A DNA stretch of 64,000 nucleotides from Hypholoma sublateritium FD-334 SS-4 (GCA_000827495.1 KN817609.1:96708-160707); one strand, 5' to 3'. Counted from the stretch's first letter, positions 21,927-33,475 are shown. Notes: generated from the sequence alone by a model not told the origin. A program made the numbers and translations.

Positions 21927-22567
21927 TGTCGATAATCTCTACGTAACGTACATGAACTTGAAGTTGTTGAACGTGTATCAGTCGACTGAAGAATTGAATC
22001 CGGCGAAGGATCAGAGCAAGGATGGGAGAATAGAGGCATCAAGTAGCCATGTTTCTTCAAGGACGATGCAATTTATACTATGAGGGGTCTTGGTGGATCG
22101 AAATTGCAAGAAGGTTGACCGTGGCCGAAAGGTGGCATCGAGTGGCAATGGAATTCGACAGGGTTAGGTTTCGAAAGTTACGACGGGCGGCCACCGTGAC
22201 GGATAATTTCTGGCCATCAACCACGTGACCGCGTAAGCGAGAGACGACAGTCACAATGTGAATTTCGGGAGTTCCTCTGACTTCGACTACAACTATCTTG
22301 CAATTACCATCGGACGCCAACCGACTTCAAGCACGATTCCTCAGAAATCGGACACGCAGCTCATTACGAACGTTTGGCCGCCCTTAAAGTTGGTGGGTGG
22401 TCTGTGAATCTACACGGCGAACGGTACGCGAATGTACGTTCAACATTGAAGTCTGCAAATTCCAAGTGCGTCACCTTCCTTGTTCATATCCTCTCTAGCC
22501 TGATACACGGCCACCAGTCCGTTCTTAAGCGGTATATGTTCCAGTCTACTCTATAAACTCGCCACAC
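21927..22567. other. Intergenic region, bidirectional 5' flank
   Basis: Holds the upstream flank of the FunK1 gene (recognisably homologous to 56340-56790 in copy B) and the 5' flank of the gene at 22568. About 22310-22640 is also homologous to 30240-30560, including the start of the 22568 gene. No separate gene seen. Confidence 0.55.
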
Positions 22568-23661
22568 ATGCTATCATCGTCATTCGCCCTTCATTTGACA
22601 ACGAACCTACGCCAGACCGCGCGCACATCCGCTCACGCACGCGTTCTCCCGCATACATGCACATGGGCAAAAGTCTCCACCTTGAATGTTAAGAAAAAGG
22701 TTAAAGCGAAAGCTATACTACGCACGCTACGCCCCGACCGCATTGTCGAAACTGGACAGGAGATCATCGATCTCAGCGGGAAGTGCGCCAAAACTGTCCG
22801 CGTGCCGCTGACCCATCCGCGCTGGCCAAGCGCGCTGGGGCCCCGAGTGCTCCTACAAGCTTCGGCCGACCTCGTTCGCACCACTAAAGAAAGGTTTCCA
22901 GACGACACACGGGGTTTCTTCTACTACCACCGCGGCGTCCCTGCACTTGCTGGTGGTGTGCGATTCCGAGTGTGCGACGATGCGGCCGGGTTCGACGCAG
23001 GCCGCGATTTGGAGCTCCGTTCTGGACTTTGGCAGGCGCAACCGTTGGATGTCGCGCGTGTAGCCAAATTCCGTGGCTTTATCCCTCTCTTACTACAAGA
23101 AAGACTCGTCGACGAAGACTTGCTCGCGGACGCGGCGAAAATCAAGGCCAAAAAAAGATATCGCTTTTACTCCTTTTCGGATCCGTTCTTGTTCAGCGCG
23201 AAGAGCGACGGCTTCAGACTACACTTTATCACTCGAAAGGGATCCAACGAACATAGGTTCACCAATCCGCTTGAAGACACACGAGACGACAAGCCCGCTT
23301 TTCCGTATACAGGTGGGGTTGTGGTGACTTGTTCTTGTACGCTGAATCTATCTTGACCGACACCTTAGGACGACTGTGGGCCTGCTTCGAGATCTCCAAG
23401 ATGCCAGAGCACGCGAAGAAGGGGCCATGCTTGCTCTTAAGGTGCCTGGAAATTGTGCAGCCCATTGAGTGCGTCGTTCCGGGCTATGATGGCCACGTAT
23501 ATCCTCCATCACCGGGAGAATATGTGATGCGGAATGGGCGACCGTGGTACCACCGACTGCTGCGACAAGAAGAAAAGTTTCGCGACATGATGGAGCAAGA
23601 AGGGATCTATCCCTCCGCGGAAGAGTGCGCCCTGATCGTCATACCGCGACCGACAGCGTGA
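22568..23661 (+). CDS. Conserved-looking hypothetical protein
   Basis: Two exons (22568-23312, 23369-23661) with a 56-bp intron give about 345 aa. The N-terminus is basic (TWAKVSTLNVKKKVKAKAIL). A central block DDTRGFFYYHRGVPALAGGV followed by RFRVCDD resembles, from memory, hypothetical proteins common in agaricomycetes. The end is EGIYPSAEECALIVIPRPTA. No enzyme motif or membrane segment is seen. All frames are open and GC-rich third positions support coding. A truncated relative of its 5' end lies at about 30240-30620. Function unknown. Confidence 0.7.
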
Positions 23662-23950
23662 AGAAACACACCTCGTTTCGCTTTGTGGTGGCGCAACGTA
23701 GCGTAATTCTCGAGGTGCGTGCTCAGTGCTTACGTGGAAGATCCAACCTTACATTGGCATCGTAGATCTATCTCTACCAATCTCTACATATTTATCCGTA
23801 TGTTTTCGCTTTCCACTATACGACTGGACCGTCATTTTTGAATCAGGCCCCAGGGAGAATTTATTCGCACTGCCTGTGCTGTGGACGTATTGATACCAAG
23901 ATATGCCTTCGGTGGCAGCGATCCCACGCTTTCGCCCTCGGCGTCTGAGC

Positions 23951-24262
23951 TCAGATCAGACCCCCGCGTCCCCATACCCACGGCGGGGGTGGTGGCGGCG
24001 TCCACCAGGGGATCTGGCTCGGCTCCGTGGCGTACATGGGCGGCGTGGCTCCTAGGTTATTCGCGCTCATGGCGACGACGAGAAGTCGAGGTCTGCACGA
24101 CGGACGGGCGTGTCTCTGACGCTTGTTCCAGCTACGCCTTCCGTCGGCGTCGAGGCGCTTCTTCACGCGGTCTGGGCGGTCGAGCTCCTCTTCGAGGAAC
24201 GCGACGCGTTCGTCGATCGTCGGTTCGTTGGGTTGCAGGTCCTTGCCATAGAATGTGAGGGG
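23951..24262 (-). pseudogene. Relic of C2-domain gene, EF/linker part
   Basis: Minus-strand remnant with FYGKDLQPNEPTIDERVAFL (about 24200-24255), EEELDRPDRVKKRLDAD, and a tail MSANNLGATPPMYATEPSQI. The YGKD...DE..ACLEEEL pattern recurs in the neighbouring relics. By memory it resembles the linker after the C2 domain of fungal phosphatidylserine decarboxylase (PSD2-type). No intact start or splice chain. Confidence 0.45.
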
Positions 24263-24342
24263 AGCGGATAGAGTCGAGCGTGGAGCTAAGTTCGATGCAG
24301 GAGGGGTCCAGAAGCGTTACACAGAGCGTCGTAAATTGAGGT

Positions 24343-25100
24343 CTATATTTTGCCCTTCGAAGTAAGCATGAGTATAGAAACATACGACAACTTTGTTAAC
24401 GTACTTGTAACTCCGTTGGTGCCGACCTCAACTCCAATCTCGTCGCCGATGTCGTCCTTCGAAGATAATTGGTCCCAGTCGAGGATGGCGAGTGGAATAC
24501 GGAGCGCCGTTTCGTACCGCGCGTGCGGAAGACCTTCCTGACGGAGATCACGACGGATGGCCATGTCCCACTTGGGCATGCCACTGAAGAGCGATAAGCG
24601 AAAATCAAGCTGATAGAATAGAAACTCACAGGCACGGCCCGCCTCCCGCGGGAAGTCGTCCGCGCGGCAAATCGCCAACATCGCGGTCCCCACAGCGTCA
24701 TTACATGGCGCCCTTGAACTCCAAATCGCGCTGTCGCGTGCACCCCGTCTTTAATCGCGTCTGCCTCTGCCTCTGCCTCTGCGCGCTTGGCGATACCCGG
24801 GCGCAGCAGAACACCCCTTTCCCGTGTACCTGGCCGTCGCTGGTGCCTGCGCTTCGACAACGCTCGCCGTTCCCTGAGCTGACCCACCGAGCCGACATCG
24901 GGTACAGTCGCACAACCCGCTGGCGTCGTCGACGACGTAGTCGCGACAGTCGGGGGCCCAGAGAACTTAAGACACGCGATGCCCTCGTCGCCCGTCAGTT
25001 CGCCGCAGTGGGGATCCTTGCCGTAACGTTTGGAGAACGAACAGATCGTAGCATGCGCGAGAGTGGCGCAGAAGGACTGGAGCACAGGTGCTCGTCGCGG
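24343..25100 (-). pseudogene. Relic of C2-domain gene (PS decarboxylase-like), unit 1
   Basis: Minus-strand decay product. About 24400-24590 reads as PFVVIS-V-RKVFRTR with a frameshift, then RYETALRIPLAILDWDQLSS and KDDIGDE, the strands of a C2 domain as found in fungal phosphatidylserine decarboxylase proenzymes. About 24960-25060 carries RYGKDPHCGELTGDEGIACL, the EF-hand/linker exon. The frame changes between these parts and the catalytic decarboxylase domain is absent. Homologous to 28500-28960. Confidence 0.5.
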
Positions 25101-25735
25101 GGGTCGGATTCCCCTCTAAAAAACAGCATAAGCACGGAAATAAAGAGGGATGAACGAACATACGAATCAACCGCCCGCGCGAGCTTCGTCCCACTGCAAA
25201 CAGCAACGCCTCATCCCGCAAGGGCGAGCAGGAGGGACAGGCGCCGCGAGTTTGAACACCCATTTTCTCCAAAGAGAGATGCCAACGAACGGATCTACGT
25301 CCGAACCAGTGCGCGCCCCCTGAAAACGACGAGAAAAGAACGGAAGATTAAAAGTAGGAACGTACCATTCGCCCGACGCTGCATCGTGTCACAACGTCCA
25401 CGCGAATTTGCCATAGCGCTCGCGCCCACCGCACCCTCTACTATCTCCGCGCTCGGCGACGCCGGGCTCGCCTGAGTTCATGCTCCTCCGCGTGATGTAC
25501 CGTGTAGCGCCCGCTTCCCGCCGCTGCTTGAGCACCAACGACACCGAGATTGATCTAGGGGCTAAAACTCTCCACGCATATATCCGACGTCTTCGCGTCG
25601 GCCGCCGGGCGACGGCGGCCAGAGCTGCCCGGCGCCGACTGCGGGCGGGTGGGCCACGCCTATGCCCTCCGCTAGCGCTGTTCGCACCGCGCGTGCGGAA
25701 GACCGTCATGCCGACGGAGATCACGACGAATGGGT
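25101..25735 (-). pseudogene. Relic of C2-domain gene, unit 2
   Basis: Minus-strand remnant with LRDEALLFAVGRSS (about 25190-25235) preceded by a diverged DPFV..ISL strand, corresponding to the WDEALLFHV region of the same C2 domain. Upstream pieces to about 25700 match 29230-29700 closely in order. Stops and frame changes prevent a continuous product. Confidence 0.45.
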
Positions 25736-26340
25736 CCATGTCCCACCCCGTGCATGTGGGGATCCTTGCCGTAACACTTGAAGATTGATCAGATCGTGGA
25801 ATGCGTGAGGGCGGCGCAGAGAGGGTCGAGCACAGGTGAGCGCCGCGGGGGTGGCATTCCACTCTGGGAAGACAGCATAAGCACAGAAATAAAGCATAAA
25901 GATAGCAACAAAGCGTAGATGAACGAACGTACGAAACAAACGCGCGAGGCGAGCTTCGTCCCCCAACACGTCTTTTTATCGAAAGCGCCTCGGAAACTCC
26001 GCAGTGCCTTCCTCTGCTGTGGTGCCGTCGGTGCGGTCCGTGTACGACGATGGAGCGACTGGCTCTGTCGTATCCAGCCGCGGCGCCGATGCTGATGGTT
26101 CGTCCATATTGAGGGCGGTGAGTTAGATGCGAAACGCCTCATCGCGCAAGGGCAAGCGGGGGGACGGATGCCGCGCGTCCGAAGACCCGTCGCTCGCGAA
26201 AGGCGGCTGCGGGGCTGGGGACGGGGGCAGCGACCAGTCTGCGAAGGGGTTTTGGCACGTCCGGTCCTTCGCAAGCGCGTCGAAGAGCAGAGGCCCGGGC
26301 GGCCGCGGAGTTGACTTGAACGCGTGAGCTATGTGGAGGC
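25736..26340 (-). pseudogene. Relic of C2-domain gene, rearranged unit 3
   Basis: Begins with YGKDPH joined directly to DMDPFVVISVGMTVFRTRGA (about 25690-25790), two parts that lie far apart in the other units, so this copy is rearranged. Further along is DEAFRIQLTALNMDEPSASA in an alternate frame (about 26080-26140), then an exon-like phrase FKSTPRPPGPLLFDALAKDR (about 26270-26330) also found near 29950. No open gene. Confidence 0.45.
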
Positions 26341-26762
26341 GGCGCAGACATGAGAGATGACGCGCATGAGAGAGGTTCGAGCGCGGAAAGATAAACAACG
26401 ACAAATGGAGCAGCCACACTGCGCTAACGCGTGACCCGGCGCGTGCGACGCGTCGCGCCAACGTCGCGCCGGTCTGCCATACGCGCGTGCCCGAGCATGT
26501 CAAGGTGGTATAGCGTGACGCACCTGCGCTCATCTGAGTGGCGCACGTCTGCCACACATGCGTAGGATATGGCGGACAACGCACACGTTACTTATGGGGA
26601 TAATACTAAATAGAAAGACGACGACTCATCGCGCTCGACATATCTACATGCAGAATTTTTATCATACGACCATGATCTAAATACAACAGTTATAAAACTA
26701 AAACAAATTAATGCGATCCTACAAAAGCTCCAAACACACCGGACCGCACCCCCCACACAACC
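26341..26762. other. Region with no gene seen
   Basis: GC-rich decayed sequence grading into an AT-rich spacer (26590-26710). No coherent exon. Confidence 0.4.
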
Positions 26763-27461
26763 CTACGCCCCCCCACCCCCACCCGGCCCAACGCGCCAGT
26801 CATAGTGTCCCCATATCGGCTCCTTCCCCCCCGCCTCGACCGCGCGCTGCACCTCCCCCCCTCCCCCTCCCACCGCCCGCCGCGCCCCACACCGCAGGCG
26901 ATGCACAAAAAACCGCGCATTCCACACCTCGTCCTCCTCCAAATGCCGCACCCGCTCCCCACACCCCGCGCACACAATCTCCCACCCCCGCACTGCCCAC
27001 CGCCGCCCGCCGCCGTCCGGCACACCAGCATCGGGCGGCATCAGCCCCGCCAGCGTCGCGCGGAAGCGCGCCTCCCCTATGCGCATGCTGCACACGAAGT
27101 CCACGCGGCACACTTCGGTCTCGTGCAGCGCGCGGTCCTGCCCGTGTGTCTCCGCGCGCCGCGCGTGCGCGGCGAGCATGCTGTGGATCTGCGGCTCGCG
27201 CATGAGGGCGGGTGGGATCGCGCCGCGCGGGAGGTGGTGTACGATCACGGGCCCGCAGAAGTGAACCCGCACTTGGACGTCGTCCGTGGTGGTAGGGTCA
27301 GCGGGGGCACTGGGACGGTGAGTAGAGCGTGCTGCAGCCATGTCCTCGACGGGTGGGTCGGTGAGCGCACTTGCATGGCGCGTAGCGCGCTCCGGCGAAT
27401 AGGACGCGACAAAAGAACTCCTTGCGTTTGGTTGCGGTGAGTTCGTACGAGACGCCGGCAT
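26763..27461 (-). CDS. Possible GC-rich hypothetical protein
   Basis: A 232-aa open frame. It contains VRVHFCGPVIVHHLPRG, a hydrophobic strand pair, and one CxxC pair (VCAGCGERVRHLEEDEVWNA), then a low-complexity Gly-rich end that could be read-through. Other frames in this GC-rich block are also long, which weakens the call. Not recognised. It sits between the two arrays of C2-gene relics. Confidence 0.35.
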   Translation of the reverse strand: MPASRTNSPQPNARSSFVASYSPERATRHASALTDPPVEDMAAARSTHRPSAPADPTTTDDVQVRVHFCGPVIVHHLPRGAIPPALMREPQIHSMLAAHARRAETHGQDRALHETEVCRVDFVCSMRIGEARFRATLAGLMPPDAGVPDGGGRRWAVRGWEIVCAGCGERVRHLEEDEVWNARFFVHRLRCGARRAVGGGGGEVQRAVEAGGKEPIWGHYDWRVGPGGGGGA

Positions 27462-28499
27462 TTCTGTGCTTTAGTTGATGGTTTGTGTATACTATTTTCG
27501 CGTGCAGTGCACGGTTCTTATACGCCTGAGATATATGCCACCACGATCCATTCCAAGTGGCCCCCCGAACCATAAGCCACGGCCACTGAGGCACTCAACA
27601 ATGGCTTCAGTCTGGCCGAGCACAAGAGGTGGCTGCAGACTTATTCTATTCGATCTACATAGATATCCCTCCAAAAGAAGCCACCCTCCGAAAGTCGCAT
27701 TTCTAATTTCTGAACTGCAGCTCAGCTTGGATCCAACGCGGTACTTTTCTGGAAAGGAAAAGCTATAAGTACATCAACGCACGATACAACTTTCTACTGC
27801 GCATATAAGTAACCAGCGGGACTTGCGGAATCTGTGAAATTGGGAAATAACCAGCACAGCAAGAATGCCATCAAGGGAGACACGGTGACGTCTGGTCAGG
27901 ATATTTGCCGCACCCGACTTCGCGGCGCGACATACTTATCGAGCACAGCAACGGCGTCCAAGTCAACAAGATACGCAATATCGCAAAAATCTAGACACCA
28001 TTATATATACTCAACGTCAAGCACATCCTACATTCTCACTCCCCACACCTCCCACGTCTTACGTCCTGCTTCCCGCCGCTTGCCCCACGCAACCCAAGAT
28101 TCTCGACATACCCCCCATTCCGCGCGAATCCGCATACATACGTAGAAGCGCTCAACAGCCGCCCCGCAGCGCCCGCCAGTGCACACGAAACCCACTGCGC
28201 AGCGCGCCCCGCTCTCCGGCGCGCAGCGGCATACGCATCGAGCAGCGCCCTAAACCGTGACGAATCCCGCCCCGGGAACGCGCGCATGTCGCGCCCCCTG
28301 TCTCCACAGCGCAGATCGCCGTGCGTGGGTGCCCCCGTGGGACGAGGCCCTGCCGGTGCGCCGTGAGGACGAAGTAGCCGTGTCCCTCGCCGTCGGGGCG
28401 CAGCGCGCGAGCGTTGGGTCTGGCGTTGCACTAGATAAGTAGGCGGCCGCGGTACTTGATGCGGAGTTCGAGTTTGAGCATGACGAGTGGAGGCGATAT
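27462..28499. other. Region without a supportable gene
   Basis: Short frames only. 28240-28480 is GC-rich and on the minus strand reads MLKLELRIKYRGRLLI before a stop, possibly another decayed exon of the neighbouring family. 27900-28060 is AT-rich with no structure noted. Confidence 0.35.
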
Positions 28500-29230
28500 A
28501 TGCCACTGAAGAGCGACGAGAGAAATCAAGCTGACAGAACAGAAACTCACGCGCGCGGTTAGCCACCATCGATCATCTCCAACATCGCGATCCCCACAAC
28601 GTCATCAGCGCCCTTGAACTCCAAGGCGCTCTGCCACCTGCACCCGCGCCTGCGTCTGCGCGTTGGGCGATACCGCGCAGACCAGAACACCTCCTCCTTA
28701 CGTACCTGTCCCATGTCGCGCCCGCTGCTCGTCACCGCCGCGTGAGCTTCAACATCGCTCGACGCCCTTCGCTGACCCGCTGAGCGGACATCGCGGCCCG
28801 GAGAACTTGCCGCACGCGATGCCCTCGTCGAGTGTCAGTTCGCCGCGGTGGCAATCCTTGCCACAGTATTTGAGAAACGAAAATACATTGGCACGCGTGA
28901 GGGGAGTCGCACATAAAGATGAGCGTCGGAGGGGTCGAATTCCCCTCTGAAAAGGCAGCATACATAAGTATGGAAATAAAGCGAAGATGAACGAACGCAC
29001 GAATAAAACGACTTGGAGAGCCTCGTCCCACGGCAGGCTTTTTCTAGCGAAGTGACCTCGGAAGCTCCACAGTGCCTTCCTCTGGTGTAGTGCCGTCGGC
29101 GCCGTCCATGTGCGACGACGTAATTGAATCAGCCTGCCAGCCCGCGGCGCCGATGTGGATGCTCGATGGTGATTTGTCCAAATTGCGGGCTGTGAGTTGA
29201 ATGCGAAGCGCTGTTTCGTACCGTCACACG
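28500..29230 (-). pseudogene. Relic of C2-domain gene, second array unit 1
   Basis: Homologous in order to 24590-25200 (shared phrases include the 28590-28625 and 28800-28870 stretches), then to 25980-26150. In an alternate minus frame it has a stop inside LLFHV*RYETALRIQL (about 29200-29250), then TARNLDKSPSSIHIGAAGWQ and DGADGTTPEEGTVELPR. The internal stop marks it as broken. Confidence 0.5.
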
Positions 29231-30010
29231 TGGAACAGCAAAGCCCATCCCGCAAGGGCGAGCAGGAGAGACAGGTACCGCGAGCCCGAAGCCCATTGTC
29301 TCCAAATAGACGATGACGAACGGATCCATGTGCGATCCAGTGCGCGACCCTTGAAAACGATGAGAAAAGAACGAAAATTCAAAACAGAAATGTACCATTC
29401 GCCAGGCGCACAATGCGCACGCGAATTCGACATAGCTCGTGTGCCCACCCCATCCTCAGCCCATCTCCGCGCTAGGCGACGCCGGGCCCCTGCATCCTAC
29501 TTCCCCATGTGATACACCCGTGCAGCTCGGCGCCCGCCGCTGCTTGAACACCAACGACGCTGAAACTTGGTCGGGGAATGACGTTCTTCGCGCATATATT
29601 CGGCGTCTTCGCCTCGGCCGCAGGCGGATGACGGCGGCACGAGCTGCGCGCTGCGTCGACTGCGGGCGGGCCACGCCTGTGCCCTCCGCTGTCGCCGCGC
29701 GGTCTACAGAAGTGGCCCATTGGAACAGGCGCGGGATGAGTGCGGAGGGCGGCGAGCAAGGCGGCTGTGGGGCTGGGGACGGGGCAGCGCCGAGTCTGCG
29801 AATGGATTTGGTACGTAGCAGCGTAGAGTAGTGGTCGACTCTCAAATCATTCAGTCCCGGAGGTCCTTTGCAAGCGCGTCTGTGTATCTAGGGACATGCA
29901 GTTTGAGCGCGATGACTGGAGGGGGCAGGACGGTGCATCCAACGCTGGCTCTGTCTGAACGGAGAGAAGGGGTCCGGGCGGCCGCGGAGTCGACTTGAGC
30001 GCGAGAGCTA
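29231..30010 (-). pseudogene. Relic of C2-domain gene, second array unit 2
   Basis: Minus-strand MDPFVIVYLETMGFGLAV (about 29270-29330), a diverged C2 strand, followed 5' by sequence matching 25260-25700 almost feature for feature, then ALKSTPRPPGPLL (about 29950-30005). Multiple frame changes. Confirms that the array at 24-26.3 kb and this one derive from the same unit. Confidence 0.45.
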
Positions 30011-30239
30011 TGTTCTTGGCCTCGGGCAGACATGAGAGAGTGGTCGAGGTGCAGGAGCCTCGTCGCCGACGGCGACGTGCCGGAGCCGGTAAACTTCGGG
30101 CCGCCTCCCGACGACAAATCACGAGACGACGGGGCGGACCGGGTCTTCCTGACTCTTCCAACCAAGTTCCAACCGCCTCGTTTCCGCCTCTTTGACTTCA
30201 AATACCTCGCAAAGATCATCGCTCTCCTTTGCGGTTGCG

Positions 30240-30950
30240 ATCTACATTGAATTACGAGCACCCGAAATCATATACGTGGTTAAAGAGGTCTGCACAGCCT
30301 GGACTCTACACGGTCAAGGGAACGCGAACGTTCAATATTCAAATATTCAAAGTGGATGTGCCGTGCGTCCTTTACCTCGTTCAGATCCTCTCTAATTTAT
30401 CTACAGACTATACTCCGCTCTTATTGGGCTTGTACTTCACGTACTCAAAACAGCTACGAAGTCGCCTCGAAGTTTCCACATGGCACACATGCTCCCACTT
30501 TCGATCGCCCTTCCACTGAGAACGAACCTACACCAGACCGCGCGTGCCTGCGCATGCGGAAGAATGGGGCCCTCCTGACCTCACGGCGCAGGAGCAGTAC
30601 CGCCCCTTCGCGATATGATTAAGATGGAGCTGGAGGGAATCGCCCCCGCCTCGTAAGCAGCACTGGCGGCGGCGAGCGTCTCGCCCGATGCAGCCAGCTC
30701 GTGATGGCGCGACGTACGTCGTGCGTTACGAAGCATCTGCGCCTGTGCTTGCGCAGAGGACGGGGGACGGTGGAACGGAAGGTCAGATGTGCATACTCGG
30801 TATCTACGCTGCAGCGACCACTCAAAAGGCTCTGCGTGAGCGATGTAGTGCTGTCGATACCCAAGCTCACCGTGTACTCTGGATCTCGCGCCAGTCCGTA
30901 ATCGTAAAATTGGGGAGGAATACTATTCGACCCACCTGTGCTGTGGCCTC
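30240..30950 (+). pseudogene. Truncated duplicate of the 22568 gene and its promoter
   Basis: 30240-30560 matches 22310-22640, including the upstream region and the segment around the start codon (shared CGAACCTACRCCAGACCGCG). Homology then stops, and a short match to the 3' flank (CACCTGTGCTGTGG near 30935 versus 23870-23885) suggests a large internal deletion. No intact frame. Confidence 0.5.
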
Positions 30951-30970
30951 CGAAAATTCGGTAGCAACCG

Positions 30971-31246
30971 TTATAGATGATTGTTCCAGCGGGAGCGCAG
31001 ACGTACCTTCCGAATAATTTTTTCTTGGCGGCATACCAGGAAATTCTGTATGATCGTATTATATCTGAAAAATTGTGTTCTCAGCGAGCGCAAAAGTTTG
31101 AAATTACCACGGCTATGAAAACCTGAGAAGTAAGTAAGTTCCCTAACGAAAAAGGAGGAAGCGTCGTGGATTATATGGGCTGCGTACCCACCCTTGTACT
31201 GCATATGACTCAACCGATCTTCAAGAGATCTCCATTTCTCTTCCAA
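30971..31246 (-). CDS. Possible exon of an unidentified gene
   Basis: A 91-aa frame with protein-like composition (DRLSHMQYKGGYAAHIIHDA, then SSFFVRELTYFSGF). No domain recognised and no neighbouring exons traced. It may be a relic. Confidence 0.25.
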   Translation of the reverse strand: MEEKWRSLEDRLSHMQYKGGYAAHIIHDASSFFVRELTYFSGFHSRGNFKLLRSLRTQFFRYNTIIQNFLVCRQEKIIRKVRLRSRWNNHL

Positions 31247-32646
31247 GGAAGGTTAGTGGGGACGAAATCAAGATGAGAACCAGCTGTGAAATGCTCTGAA
31301 AGTGCTGTGAATGCAAGTGCCAGCGACACTGACAGTTCGCTGTGTAGCTTTTCATTCTTAAGCATACCTGTATTACATAGCACTTTCACAGCATCAGAAC
31401 GCACCGTAATCTATTCATATTGCCTATAGGGGATAAAGCCATATTGAAGTCATTCGCTGATGTCACTGGCCACTGGTGGGCGATGAGAAAGGAAAACGCC
31501 AGACAGCAGGTTGTCGTCCTGCAGTAGCTTATAGGTATATCTCTACAGATCCATGTAAATAAGCATGCTATAATGGGTATTTCACCAAGCATTGATAGTC
31601 CACCAAGTCGTCCCGATAGCCGGGAAAGCGTTTAAGAGATTTCTGTTTCGCAAAGACACACACCCATCGCACAGCGTTTATACTGACAGCTGCTATCCGA
31701 TCGGAATAGTGAACGCTGAGTATCACTGCCTCTTGCAGTGCTTAGGAAGGCCGGAAAAAGGTAGCTGTTCCGGCGTGTACGCACTTCTCTGTGCAACCAA
31801 GTACAGATCCATTCCTGATCTGCTATTTCTATTTCTGTTTTTATTTTTACAGGTACTTCGTGAAGGCTGAAGAAGTATGAACAGTGCATGATAGTAAACT
31901 TGTCACTGAATGCGTTAAGTTGATGCACCGAGTGTTATGCACACCTATCTCCCATTCGGCAGTGCACTTCGCCGAATATATAAGCCTGCATGGATTCCTC
32001 CGCAAAGTCATTACCGTCTCCTGTACTTTCGGTATCGATCCACTGCTCACTTTTTCTCTTAGAAAGACGCCGTTCCACCGCCCCACGTTTCCTGGTGCCA
32101 GGAAATTCTGCATGGGGAGTTTGTAGCTTTTATAGTTCAAGACACACTGGTCTGCGTATATCATATGTATTAACACGATTAACGAAGGCAATCTTTGGGC
32201 GATGGAACTGCAATATGTGAGTTTACTGTTTCATTTCGATTAGTTCATCGAAGATGTTGGATGGGGTGCAAGATGTGGTCATGTTCAACGAGACCACTGA
32301 GATAACGCGTAAGTCAATCAACAACGTATAAATATATTGGATAGTCTTAAACTAATTGATCTAATAGGTTTGAACGGCTTTAAATGAAAATAAAAATATA
32401 TATCTGAATTCGATCTATTTTGGGGCCCAAGGCCACGCCACCGATGTCGACCACGCCCGCTCCCCAATCGAAATGGTACAGTAATACCGTGCTAATTATC
32501 AAGCCTAATGATTTTTGACGTATAGCTATAATTCTAGCACCCAAAGTCCATTGTATCTAAAAAGAAAATAATGTACAACAAAATGATATCTATCGTTCTT
32601 CACTCCGCGATTTAAAATCACCAATTGCCCAGATTGAATCCGTACA
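31247..32646. other. Region without a supportable gene; contains a MITE end
   Basis: No coherent coding frame. A 14-bp CCAGGAAATTCTG-type direct repeat occurs at about 31040 and 32098. At 32468-32485 an 18-bp sequence (TCGAAATGGTACAGTAAT) is identical to the right end of the MITE at 56832-57140, suggesting a truncated related copy. Confidence 0.4.
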
Positions 32647-33475
32647 TCACGCTTTTCCGCACCTCTTTGCATGACGAGTCCGGTCCGACGGGTAACAGGT
32701 CTTGTAGATCCCACAATTGTTGCAACGGTATTGCATTTGCTGACCCTCCGGTGTATGGAACCGGTTCACATGAGCTGGAAAGGAAACATTCAACAGCTGA
32801 GAGAACGAAATATCACAGATTTAACTGACCCTTGAATCTATAATTTGTGGTAAAATTCATCTGGCAATTCGCATAGTGGCAGAAGAATTTCGGTGGTTTT
32901 CTAGCTGCTTTCCCTCTCTTAGGATCGCCGACATTCTCTGTTTGAGTGATATCCGGCACTTGGTGAATAGACTCGTTTCCAGGTAAGCTATGTGCCGCCT
33001 CGAGTTCACCTCCCTATATTGATACATAGTATTCAAATTCTACGCAGGCTCATCCCTAGTCGCATGACGCTTACAATAAAGGGAATGGTAGCAACTTGCG
33101 AGCCCGTCGCTGAAATGTTATGTATGTCGCCTATTCCGTCGCGAATCGATACAAATCCACTCGTTCCGTAGTCACTCATTCCACAGCCATTCTGAGTCCA
33201 CAGTTAGCTCAAAATAGCGAGACGCTTTTTCTGTCAGTTGTACACGACTTACTAGTTCTTCGCCAAAGTAGTTTGTTGTGGTGTGGGACCACGGTAAAGG
33301 AGACGTGAGACGGGGGAATACATCTTCGCTGTAGGGGCTGTTGTCCTATATATAGACCAAACTACATTAAAACGGGTTTTCGGAGGCAGGATCAGTGTAT
33401 TTTACTCGCCATTGTACCAGGCCATTGCTCAGGAGGCCGATGAAGAGGTTGAGGGTTGGAGGACGCGGCGCTCAT
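32647..33475 (-). CDS. C2H2 zinc-finger protein, diverged paralogue
   Basis: Small exons traced by splice sites: 32647-32774, 32830-33013, 33075-33191, 33253-33345, and a likely first exon starting at ATG 33475 whose junction is uncertain. The C-terminus reads FFCHYANCQMNFTTNYRFK, intron, AHVNRFH, then QYRCNNCGIYKTCYPSD and RHAKRCGKA. This is the same finger pair, with the same intron position inside finger 1, as the genes at 17478 and 51939, but only moderately similar. It has no adjacent FunK1 kinase. A sequence-specific DNA-binding role is inferred from the fingers. Confidence 0.7.

Noticed and set aside
26711..27440. Plus-strand frames of 164 and 211 codons over the minus-strand 26763-27461 frame
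   Set aside because: Pro/His-rich shadows typical of the opposite strand of GC-rich sequence.
31034..32110. CCAGGAAATTCTG pair as ends of an element
   Set aside because: Only about 14 bp, with no inverted ends or target duplication; could be chance.
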